From the NCBI RefSeq assembly GCF_000210295.1, contig NC_026742.1, forward strand, positions 1 through 64,000: 64,000 nt of DNA, written 5' to 3'. Positions 49,884 through 58,848 of the stretch are shown piece after piece. Position 1 is the stretch's first letter; each line of letters starts with the position of its first letter. Made by a program: the position numbers and the translations under genes. The notes beneath the pieces were generated by a model, which was not told the DNA's origin, searched no databases, and was given only the letters and a program-made list of their open reading frames with translations. This DNA comes from Trypanosoma brucei gambiense DAL972 (Eukaryota > Euglenozoa > Kinetoplastea > Trypanosomatida > Trypanosomatidae).

Positions 49884-51179
49884 TCAAGTAACTATATGAT
49901 GCATCGCACAAATCATATCCCCCAACTTCTCCCGCAGTACCACAGAAGAATCATCCTCCGAAAGTTTTTTTTCTACTTCCACCTCTTCTGCCTTTGCATC
50001 ACCACTACTTCCGCCGTGTGAAGCCTCACACCATTTTTCAACTGCCTCGTGTATTGCCAATGGCTGCATACGACTAATTGCATTAAAATGATTTGGAGTG
50101 CAGGAGTCATGGGAGGTCGCCATATATTGACGAATATTCATCACGTCCCCATCAATTGCTACCACAGCAGCCATATTTCCATACGTTCCACAGTAATTCG
50201 ATGCGGAAAAAACACAAACCACAGCTGGAACTCCCTTCGGGGTGTGACGATACAGTTTGTAACCTCCCGGTTGCGTCTCGTGGCCACGTATGACTGTGCA
50301 AAGATTATTCGCCTCCAGAAACCGACAAACTGCCTCATAACTGTAGTTGTATGAGCAACCACGTTTGGTATTGAAAACAAAAAACTCTTCAGAGGGAGTT
50401 GTACAGTCGGTGTCGTCTCCAAACATGGGATCAGACCAGAGCAAATCGCACATGGGACCCGTCGACGGTGTTTCCCTGAAACGGTTAACAGTGTCAATTT
50501 CTCCAAGATAAGTTAACAATGGCGATAAACCACCGTGCACACAGAAAAACCTATCATTTACAACACATGAGAGTGGAAAGCAGTCAAACGCTGCCATAAT
50601 CTCTTCGTACACCATTGACGAATACTTGTTCTCAACCTCCTGCTTGAAGTTGAAACACGACGTTAGCTGTCGTGATTCGTGATTGCCACGTAGTAGTATG
50701 AAGGAACGAGGGTACAGTAGCTTAAACGACATGCAGAGGAGTACAATTTCTGCACTAAAATCCCCGCGGTCCACGTAGTCTCCAAGAAAAACATATTGCT
50801 GCACGCTGGGTTGACCATTAACTTCTAACAATGTCAGTAAGTCATGAAACTGCCCGTGAAGATCCCCACACACGACAGCAGATCCCTTTAATCGTACAAC
50901 ATTTGGCTCCTCTTTCATGATTAATGCACAGCGCTGGACAATGTTCAATGCATCCTCTACATGAAGTCGCCATCCTCTCTCAAAATGAACTTTAATATTA
51001 TCTGCAAGCGGGGCGCCATCATTATCAAATACCAAATGGTGCGGCAACACGAGAGTCGGAAGTATCTGAGGATTACTGCCGGGAGATTCATCTGCATGAG
51101 ATTTTTTCCAAACATATTCCCGTTCCTTCAAACCATCACGCCCACGTGTTAGCTCATGGTGTGAAGCACCACTCGACAT
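49884..51179 (-). CDS. PPP-family serine/threonine protein phosphatase
   Basis: 431 aa. All signature motifs of the metal-dependent PPP family are present in order: GDLHGQFHDLL (metal-binding Asp and His, about residue 105), FLGDYVDRG, LLRGNHESR, the second-shell FCVHGGLSP and the C-terminal SASNYCGTYGN, where most members have SAPNYC. The catalytic domain fills about residues 60-370, preceded by a polar extension and followed by a ~60-residue acidic/Lys tail (EVEVEKKLSEDDSS). The domain should be active. Extended N- and C-termini and the Pro to Ser change suggest a kinetoplastid-type PPP rather than a plain PP1 or PP2A. Substrate unknown. Confidence 0.92.
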   Translation of the reverse strand: MSSGASHHELTRGRDGLKEREYVWKKSHADESPGSNPQILPTLVLPHHLVFDNDGAPLADNIKVHFERGWRLHVEDALNIVQRCALIMKEEPNVVRLKGSAVVCGDLHGQFHDLLTLLEVNGQPSVQQYVFLGDYVDRGDFSAEIVLLCMSFKLLYPRSFILLRGNHESRQLTSCFNFKQEVENKYSSMVYEEIMAAFDCFPLSCVVNDRFFCVHGGLSPLLTYLGEIDTVNRFRETPSTGPMCDLLWSDPMFGDDTDCTTPSEEFFVFNTKRGCSYNYSYEAVCRFLEANNLCTVIRGHETQPGGYKLYRHTPKGVPAVVCVFSASNYCGTYGNMAAVVAIDGDVMNIRQYMATSHDSCTPNHFNAISRMQPLAIHEAVEKWCEASHGGSSGDAKAEEVEVEKKLSEDDSSVVLREKLGDMICAMHHIVT

Positions 51180-51761
51180 CTATAAGGTAACGCAAATAAC
51201 CCCCGAGAACAATATATGTTCTTCCTTTTTTTATTGTTTAATAAATAAAAAATGGTAATAATAATAATAATAATGAACTCTTAAAATAATTTTTTAAAAA
51301 ATAGGATGCAACAACCTAAAAAAGTGAAAAAAAATCTCAGAAAACATAGTGAATTCCCCTAAACACCTGACAATGGGGAAAAACATACAACATCAATTTT
51401 TTAAAAAAATAAAAGGAAATAATAAAAGAATTTATCACACGTAGGGAACGAAGTCCAAAAAAAAAAAAAAGAACCGCAGCGGGATTAACGGGAAAAGATG
51501 AAGATTTTGAAATCAGGAAAGATAAAAAGAAAAAAAAACAGAAACGTCGTGTAAGGAAGACACGACGGCACTATCACAGTACCAACCAACTCCCACCGAA
51601 ATGTGGAAAAACAAAAACAATAACCCGAAAAAAAAAAGCAGCACTACCAACTGAGAAAAGGGATTTTTTAAAAAAAAATCCATACCACAATATTTTCTCT
51701 CTGCTATGGCAAATGTTTCTTTCTTCTTCTTTCTTTCTTCTTTTTTTTTTTTCAATGCCAT
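51180..51761. other. Intergenic region with AAT microsatellite and A-runs
   Basis: A (AAT)n run lies at about 51254-51274. An AT-rich 3' UTR-like stretch and homopurine/homopyrimidine blocks (about 51720-51752) follow. No gene. Confidence 0.45.
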
Positions 51762-53147
51762 CTAATCGTCATCGTCTGAAGAAGTTTCTTCAAAGGATGG
51801 CTCCTCCTCCTCCTCAGAGTTGGAGTCGGAACTTCCCCGGCGTGGCCTTTTCTTACCCGCTTTCTTAACTGGTTTCACAACCCTCTTAGTTGGTGCTTTC
51901 TTTGCGGAGCCCGAAGTTGTGGGGGCTTTCTTTGATATACTCGACTTTGATACCGAAGGTTTCAGCGTGGGTTTTCCCGCACCACCGCTTCGTGATGGTT
52001 TTGATTGTGAAGCCTTCCGATCCGCCGGACTCATTTTTAAGCACGCCTCCACATGTTGTCGGTGCCGCGAAACAACCGCCTTCTTACATATTGGGCACTG
52101 CTCCTCCACAATGCATGTGCCAACAAGTGTATGAAGTTCATCCTGAGCATCAGACTCGCCAGCACGCCGGCGTGCCGCACGTTGTGTGCGCTCAACCGCC
52201 TTTTCCCGTTCCGCGCGCTCGCGCCACTCCTCAAGTCCTACCAAATCAATAAGATGCTGATTTACTGGATAATAAGGAAATCCAAACGCCTTCTTGCACG
52301 AGCCACACTTCACTTCAGTGTCGTACATGGTAACATCGTAATCGAAACCACGTTGGCAGTTTGGACAGGCGTGAAGGGCAGTGGCACATCCAAAGCGGCA
52401 CAGACACGTTTCACAATGCACTTTTTTTCCAGCTGGACCCATAAACAATGTGTAATGTTGCTTGGAATCCGGTTCCCAGGAAGTACGACATTGTGGGCAG
52501 CGCACAACAGTACGATTGTAAATACCACCAACTCGTGGCGTGCCTATTAATGCACGATTCGTAGACACAGATGGAGGAACTGCGGATGCAAGAAACATGA
52601 AATCCTCATTACCCGCATCACTATCAGCAGTATCCTCTCCATTGGTATCTTCATCCTTGTCGCTACTCATGTCGCCCTCGTCATCGCGAAGAACAAAATC
52701 ATCCTCAACTATTGGTTTCGTCCGCTGTGGTATTATCTTTTTGACTGCTTCTTGCTTTTGCAACGTACTCGTGTGTGTTGTCCCTCTGGCTGCGACCTCC
52801 ACCAGTTGCTTTGGTTTCGCTTTCTTTACTCCTCCCTCAACCGTCTTTCTCTTATTCTTTTGTTTTTCCTCCTTTGCTTTTTGCGCCTGAAGGGCTTTGC
52901 GGTACTTCGGGTCTGCCACCTTCTCAAACGCACGCACCAGTTTCTGAAAGACTTCTGTTGCCTTTTCAAACCGGTTCTTTAGTTTATCCGGGTGGAGAAT
53001 TCCCGCAAGTCGAATATAATTACGCCTCGCATCTGCAACCGACGTCTCGATAGTCACCACAGGAAGTTCAGGTGCTAATGAAAGTAACTGCAACACCGCC
53101 TCATCAGGACAGTCAAGAACTGACTGCGCAAGAACCACGACGTCCAT
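51762..53147 (-). CDS. J-domain protein with zinc-finger and acidic regions
   Basis: 461 aa from the ATG at 53147. An upstream open stretch is Phe/Leu-rich and lies behind the coding-strand pyrimidine tract at 53221-53258, so it is leader or UTR. Residues 1-90 are a J domain with the HPD tripeptide at 52-54 (LAGILHPDKLKNRF), which activates Hsp70 partners. A basic linker and an acidic stretch (DDEGDMSSDKDEDTNGED) follow. At about 215-305 there are four CxxC pairs (RCPQCRTSW, HCETCLCRFGC, ACPNCQRGF, KCGSCKKAF), and near 355 a C2HC finger (CPICKKAVVSRHRQHVEAC). The tail is Lys/Ser-rich, ending in acidic EEEEEPSFEETSSDDDD. Likely a nuclear or cytosolic Hsp70 co-chaperone; zinc fingers may bind nucleic acid (inference). 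Confidence 0.9.
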   Translation of the reverse strand: MDVVVLAQSVLDCPDEAVLQLLSLAPELPVVTIETSVADARRNYIRLAGILHPDKLKNRFEKATEVFQKLVRAFEKVADPKYRKALQAQKAKEEKQKNKRKTVEGGVKKAKPKQLVEVAARGTTHTSTLQKQEAVKKIIPQRTKPIVEDDFVLRDDEGDMSSDKDEDTNGEDTADSDAGNEDFMFLASAVPPSVSTNRALIGTPRVGGIYNRTVVRCPQCRTSWEPDSKQHYTLFMGPAGKKVHCETCLCRFGCATALHACPNCQRGFDYDVTMYDTEVKCGSCKKAFGFPYYPVNQHLIDLVGLEEWRERAEREKAVERTQRAARRRAGESDAQDELHTLVGTCIVEEQCPICKKAVVSRHRQHVEACLKMSPADRKASQSKPSRSGGAGKPTLKPSVSKSSISKKAPTTSGSAKKAPTKRVVKPVKKAGKKRPRRGSSDSNSEEEEEPSFEETSSDDDD

Positions 53148-54780
53148 TTTTAATCTTGCTAAATTAATATGGTTGTCTGATTGATTAAAATAAGAGATTA
53201 GAAGATCAGTGAGGACCCGTGAAAAAAAAAAAAGGAGGGGGAAACAAAAAAAAAAAGACTTCAATAACTCAAGAGATAATGACAATATCAATGGTAAATA
53301 ATATACACAAATAAACAGAGAGAAGGAAAAGTGTCTGTAGCGTCGTGCATCATTCACACACACTTTTCACTCTTATTTATTTATTTACTTACTTCTTGTT
53401 TTCATCCTTATTCGTTTTATTATTATTATTATTTTATTTTTTTTGCTTGAAGGGCTAGCGCATGTATATATATATAAATAAACATATATAATCAACAGAA
53501 GACACCAAATCACAATGACTCAAATAAAAGAAAACAGCCGAGCATTAGGAGAAAGAAAAAGAAAAGTAAAAAAAGGAAAAAAGAAAGCAATAAAAATGGG
53601 GAGTGAAAGCTGACAACTGAGAGATTTTCGAGCGTCATCCAACAATTTAACTGCAGCACTGCTAATAATTTTATTATCACTTTCTTTCTTTCTTTCTTTC
53701 TTTCTTTCTCTTTTAGTTTCATGGCTTAAAAGTAAATGCTCACGGTTGTGTTTTACGCAAGCAGAAGGAAAGTATTGGAAGTTTATCAAGTGATTCATCG
53801 CCAATACCACCGAATGAATAGCATAAACTATCAGTAAAAAAAAAAAGAGAGAGAAGGGTTTAAAAAAAAAAGAAAAAGAAAAAAACACATAAAAAAGATA
53901 GAAGCTAACAAATCACACAATAATAATATAAAACTTAAAAAAAAAAACAACCTCGCACTCACCACCATACTAAAACAAAACTCAAAACTGCTCTAAAGAG
54001 CAGTACCACGCAATTGTCATTATTTTTATATTACTAACAACGTGAAAGCATAATGCTTCGTTGACGTTACAAAGTGGTAACAAAACAAAAGTAATAATGA
54101 TGACAACGGTAGTGAGGTGAGTAATTTGGTTTCATTACGATGGTTAAAACGTCATATTCACTTCATCCTATTATCATTATTGTTATCGCAGCCAATGCAA
54201 TCGGCTCTTGAAGTGGAGAGAAAATCCCCTCCCCCCTCCACACACACACACACACACACGTCATTGCACACGTTAGGGTGGTGGCTGAACAACAACAACA
54301 ACAAAAAAAAAAGAAGAAATAACATAAAAGTGAGATGAAGCGTGTGAAGAAAGGTGGAAGAAAAAAAAAAGGAAAAAGACACACATACATATACACATAC
54401 TTTTCAACAGCTGGTCATTAACTAAGCTCGTTTCCACACCCCTTTTACAAACAGACGCGGTGCGAATCCTCATTTCACCCATACGTGGCCATACATCTAC
54501 TATATTTATATATATTTATAAATTTATAAATAAATGTAATTAAATCTGTATAACTATAAATACGCACGCCACAAAACTGACGAGCTAATACGCTTGAAAA
54601 GTAACGAATTAAGAACAAAAAAATATTACATCTGCGCCACTTTCCCCTGGTCACGTTGCTAAGTTTCCTTTTTGTTTCTTGTTTTTCTCTTCGAACTTCC
54701 CGTGCGTGAGAGAGAAAACAAAAGGAAACGTCACCAGTCACGACAACAGCACCAAAAAAAAAAAAAAGAGAGAAACGAAG
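53148..54780. other. Long intergenic region with microsatellites
   Basis: It holds a (TTTC)n run at 53681-53709, (CA)n at 54238-54259, TA-rich runs near 53467-53475, and many A-runs. The pyrimidine tract for the J-domain gene lies at 53221-53258. The rest is probably the 3' UTR of the FYVE/kinase gene. No frame longer than about 120 codons looks like protein. Confidence 0.45.
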
Positions 54781-56247
54781 TTAGTCCCAGACAACAGACT
54801 TCAAGCGGTTCATAAATCCCACTCGACCAAAAGTGGAACTACCTTTGCGCAGCGCAAGTCCCCTATTTTCCTCAGCACTTACCGTTTCAACCTCTATCAT
54901 ATCCCAATGATCACTTAATGGTTCGACATAAACCCACTCCTTTACTTCCCTTCGCTCAGTTTCCGTTTGCTTGTGCATATGACGTTGCACAATTTCTACA
55001 ATAAGGGGAGCCTTCGCTTGTATAAAAGGATGCTCACGTATCACCGCAACAGTGGCACGTTCAAATGAGTTTGTTTTCACTAATGACTCCACAAACGACT
55101 TGGCATCATCCGATACATTGGCCCAATGCGGACCGACGCAGCGGATGCCTTTCAGCATATTTTGGTAAAGAGAACTAAAGCATCGCGTAGCCACAGGCAT
55201 ATGACCACACAACAAAACATATGCTACAACACCTAAGCTGTACATATCCGCAAGATGCATCGTCTCTCCCAACGCCTCATACACACGGCGACGTTCCACG
55301 ACAGCGCGTATATTCTCTGGAGAAGTGTAACCTGCGGTTCCACAAGGTACAAAAAGTTGTGTTTCGCACTGTTTCACATACTCCGCAAGGCCAAAGTCGA
55401 TGATCATCACCCTTTTGAAGTCATGCGAAAGAACGATGTTTTCAAGCTTTATATCACGATGCACTATTCCTTTCTTGTGGTAAAGGTAGTCAAGACCTTC
55501 TGCCACCTGCAGGACAACATTTGCCACAAGAACTTCTACGTCGTATTTATATTCCTTAGCTAACCTCCATGCTTGCATGAGCGAACCGCCATCACCTGCT
55601 TCCATAACAATAACAAGGTGATGTGGTGTCTGCAATACCTCCAATAGTTTTGCAACATTATGATGATCCACATCTTGCATTATTTCCAACTCTGTTACAA
55701 TTTTCTTCCACGAACGATAGGTCACAACCGATGCTTTAGTTATTACTTTAAGTGCCACACGCCTTCTACAGGGATAACTCCGGTCTTCGCATTTATACAC
55801 AGAGCCAAACCCACCTTTACCAATCATAGCTCCCTCAAAGAATGTTGGGAAGCGGTCTGTTATACTTTCATAATAAACATAATCTCCAACATTGAATTCA
55901 GAGAGGGATGTGTAACATGAATGCATGAGTGCGTTAATGCTGCGGCTGTCGAGAAATGACATAATGAGACGCGCCACGCTTCCATCACGCTTCCCCGTAC
56001 GTAAGTTACGCAAACTTCTAAACACAGCGGGAAACTTGCAGGAGTTGCACCGCCGTAAGCGTCGCCCACCATATGTAGCAGTGCATGGGGCACAGTTGTC
56101 ACAAAATATCCGTCCACACCACTGGCAGTGTTGTTTACTGACGAGTAGTGAAAACTTCTTGCGGCACAGGCGGTTCTCACAGGCATCTGTTGAGCACCAG
56201 TCGCGTCGCTGCTCACCGGGAATTACTAATTCATGCTCCCCGCGCAT
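54781..56247 (-). CDS. FYVE-zinc-finger / serine-threonine kinase fusion
   Basis: 488 aa from the ATG at 56247. Residues 18-70 form a FYVE-type finger with four cysteine pairs (C23/C28, C41/C44, C49/C52, C67/C70); the basic RRHHCR of classic FYVE is replaced by SKQHCQWCG, so phosphoinositide binding may be weaker or altered. A short helical region (residues 75-125) leads into the kinase domain: IGKGGFGSVYKC, VALKVITK, HRDIKLENIVL, IDFGLAEYV and GTAGYTSPEN, all intact. FYVE domains target PI3P-rich endosomes; kinase fused to FYVE is a known kinetoplastid layout. Endosomal signalling is inferred. The start is supported by a splice acceptor just upstream. Confidence 0.92.
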   Translation of the reverse strand: MRGEHELVIPGEQRRDWCSTDACENRLCRKKFSLLVSKQHCQWCGRIFCDNCAPCTATYGGRRLRRCNSCKFPAVFRSLRNLRTGKRDGSVARLIMSFLDSRSINALMHSCYTSLSEFNVGDYVYYESITDRFPTFFEGAMIGKGGFGSVYKCEDRSYPCRRRVALKVITKASVVTYRSWKKIVTELEIMQDVDHHNVAKLLEVLQTPHHLVIVMEAGDGGSLMQAWRLAKEYKYDVEVLVANVVLQVAEGLDYLYHKKGIVHRDIKLENIVLSHDFKRVMIIDFGLAEYVKQCETQLFVPCGTAGYTSPENIRAVVERRRVYEALGETMHLADMYSLGVVAYVLLCGHMPVATRCFSSLYQNMLKGIRCVGPHWANVSDDAKSFVESLVKTNSFERATVAVIREHPFIQAKAPLIVEIVQRHMHKQTETERREVKEWVYVEPLSDHWDMIEVETVSAEENRGLALRKGSSTFGRVGFMNRLKSVVWD

Positions 56248-56261
56248 GACTGCACAACTTA

Positions 56262-56308
<47 letters not shown>

Positions 56309-57043
56309 CGTAGAAGAAAAAAAAGAAGAAAAGAAGAAAAAGGTAACGAAGAAATTACAGAACTGTGGCGTTAGATGTATCATCTCCGATGAGGTCACCA
56401 CACCCACATGTGAGAAATGTATATGTATATGCAGTACTAACGTAACGACACCGAACAAGAAGTAAATTTTTAAAAAGATCACAAAAGACAAAAAACAAAA
56501 ACAAAAACAAAGGACACACAAAAATAATTTTACAGATTGACAACTCGACACCTACATAGACCAAAACTTACCACCCGTTTAACTGAAACCCTCCCCTTCC
56601 CTCTCGATAGAATGCACAAGAGGCATCCAAGACAGCTGTAGTTAATAAACGATAAGTTAATCGAGACAGACAAAAAAAGAAAAAAAAAGAAAACCAAGAC
56701 GGTAACCCTTCACAAAGGACAATGTATGACACAAATATCCCCCATCTTTTTTTTTTTTTGAAATGTCATGCGCGTTCTCTAAGGTTGCATATCACAACCG
56801 AAACTCGCACAAACCAATAACAGACCATCGGTTCCAACAACTCAATGAATACAGTAGACGGATTTTACACTGGAATGTTTGCATGACTTGGAAGTTAGCC
56901 ACGAAATGCCACCGTCGCGACAGAAAAAAATGATAATAAATAATAACACAAATTGACAAGACGCATAATCCCCGCATCGCCCCCGTGTGGCCACCTTCAC
57001 CCGGGTAAGGCTTCTCCTCCTTTTCCTATAATTTACTGTCATA
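56248..57043. other. Intergenic region
   Basis: Besides the splice signals it has (CA)n/(TA)n at 56261-56308, A-runs at 56660-56695 and a T-run at 56748-56760. No gene supported. Confidence 0.5.
56258..56341 (-). promoter_or_regulatory. Polypyrimidine tract, TA/TG repeat and trans-splice acceptor of the FYVE/kinase gene
   Basis: On the coding strand a ~30-nt pyrimidine run (plus-strand 56312-56341) is followed by alternating TA and TG dinucleotides, with no AG until TTAAG at 56258. The mRNA would then start about 10 nt before the ATG at 56247, which excludes the ATG at 56283. The TA/TG run is variable-length sequence between tract and acceptor. Confidence 0.6.
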
Positions 57044-57466
57044 TTACAGTTTTCCAATTGCATGGTACCACATACGTTTAATTCCTTGAGGTTCCTCATC
57101 TACTGCTTGAAGAGCTGAATCCCCCTCAAGCGCCTGTCGTACTGCCACATCGTGTCGAGCCCCACATCGTTTCAACTCAGCCATCGGTTCTTTGCAGTTG
57201 GAAATTTCAAACATTCCAACCATCATGCACTGGTGAAGTTTCTCCGCCTCTCCTGCGCAAGCTCCAATAAGGTTAAACTTTCTGTAATCATACAAACCTT
57301 CCCCTTGTTTCGCTGTCCAGTCCTTAATACACGAATAATATCCCAATCGCTGATTCTCACAAGCTCCCTTTGGTCTGTCGGGCCCGTAGTCGAACTCCTT
57401 CAAGCACGAGCGCCATAATGTTGCCTCGACTGCGCAGGGGGCGGGATCCACAACCGGTACTGACAT
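57044..57466 (-). CDS. Four-CX9C mitochondrial intermembrane-space protein
   Basis: 140 aa. Four CX9C motifs are exact: C11/C21, C36/C46, C70/C80 and C91/C101, that is, two complete CHCH domains. Such proteins enter the mitochondrial intermembrane space and are held there by disulfide formation. Two CHCH domains in about 140-170 aa is the layout of complex I subunit NDUFA8 and a few others; the PGIV/NDUFA8-type identity is possible but unproved. There is no presequence, as expected. Trypanosomes lack a recognisable Mia40 and are thought to rely on Erv1, so this is a good candidate substrate of that unusual pathway. Confidence 0.9.
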   Translation of the reverse strand: MSVPVVDPAPCAVEATLWRSCLKEFDYGPDRPKGACENQRLGYYSCIKDWTAKQGEGLYDYRKFNLIGACAGEAEKLHQCMMVGMFEISNCKEPMAELKRCGARHDVAVRQALEGDSALQAVDEEPQGIKRMWYHAIGKL

Positions 57467-57858
57467 AATAATACCACAGGTGTGTAGAGTTTCAATATAC
57501 CCTTCCTTGCAAAATCCGTATGATCATGTTCACAGAACAAAAAAAAAAAATAAATAAATAAAGAGGAAAACAAGCACAATTCACATATTTAATTCCCACA
57601 CCCAACATGGTGAAAAGAACAGTAGGCGGAGACTCGTCCTTTCCCGGTTATATACCACAAAAAATAAAAATAAAATACATGTATATTATATATAAATATA
57701 TAAATAGACTCGGCACAACATGCTGGATTGCCGCATACGCGCACACCCACACCGGATGAAATGGATGAAGGCATAACACGATGTTCCCCCACCTCCTCAA
57801 AGGAAAGGAATCATGAAGGGATGAACGAAGAGGAAAAGCAGGAAACAAAAACAAAAAC

Positions 57859-57894
<36 letters not shown>

Positions 57895-58848
57895 CCTTTC
57901 TTCCTTTTCATATCATTCCCTTAGCATCGCAAACAGCATTGCGGTGTACAGATCTTCAACTAATCTCATCCTCTGGTCGAGTGACGCGAAATAATCAAAA
58001 TCAAAAACAAAAACAAAAAGTGAAATAAAGAATTTTTTTTCATGATTAAGAGGGCAAGGGAAAAGGGAATGTCCCATACAATTTCTGGGGAATTGTGATT
58101 TTGCCGCACCGACCGCTTTTTTTTTTCTTTTTATTTTTTCTTCCTTCCTTCGTTATGCACGCTTGTTTTAGTAGTAGCAAGTGACTCTTCAATATTCTAG
58201 CAATAACCTCCGTGGTAAACCGTGGGAAAACGGTGGTAATGTTAGTTTACGGTGAGGAAAAATGGGGGGAATAAACGACACAGCCCCTCAATCGTCATGA
58301 TAAAAATAGTAATAAACAAAAAACATGGTGAAAAAAAAAATGTGAAGCACCAGTACCGATTAACAAAAAGATATGAATGAGCAAAAAAGAAAAAGAAAGA
58401 GAAGAGCAAAAAAAAAAGGAGAAGGGTGCGAATCTTCGCAACGATCGCACAATTCAGCAGGCTAAAAGAGATATGACAAAAAAAAAAGAAATAAATATAC
58501 GCTCATATATATATATATATATATATATATGACGGAACGGTACCAACGAATGCCTTGTTTCTCTAGCACAAAAGGTTTGCACCGCGCATATATGGTAATA
58601 TCATGTGCTGAATAAAAAGATTTCCGCGTGCGAGCACCCGCACAAACACATGGAAAGACTCCACACACAAAAAATAAATAAATAAACACCCAATAAAGTG
58701 GTAGATGGAAATATGAGGCCACACACCCAACAGGCGCCCTTTTCATCCAAGGAAAATTAACAATAAAATTAACAATAACAACAAAGAAAGAAATGGAAAA
58801 GAAAAGCGGTAACGCGCACTTCATGCCTTATAGTCACACGACAGCGCA
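57467..58848. other. Intergenic region with TA microsatellites
   Basis: (TA)n runs lie at about 57871-57894 and 58505-58530. Several A- and T-runs and G-rich patches occur near 58200-58280. Minus-strand frames are hydrophobic only by composition. Much of it is probably the 3' UTR of the large coiled-coil gene. Confidence 0.45.

Noticed and set aside
53148..53363. Phe/Leu-rich N-terminal extension of the J-domain protein as a signal or membrane anchor
   Set aside because: It overlaps the pyrimidine tract at 53221-53258 and so is probably removed before translation; the J domain starts cleanly at the ATG at 53147.
56261..56308. CA/TA repeat as a CRISPR-like or regulatory array
   Set aside because: It is a simple dinucleotide microsatellite; no spacers.
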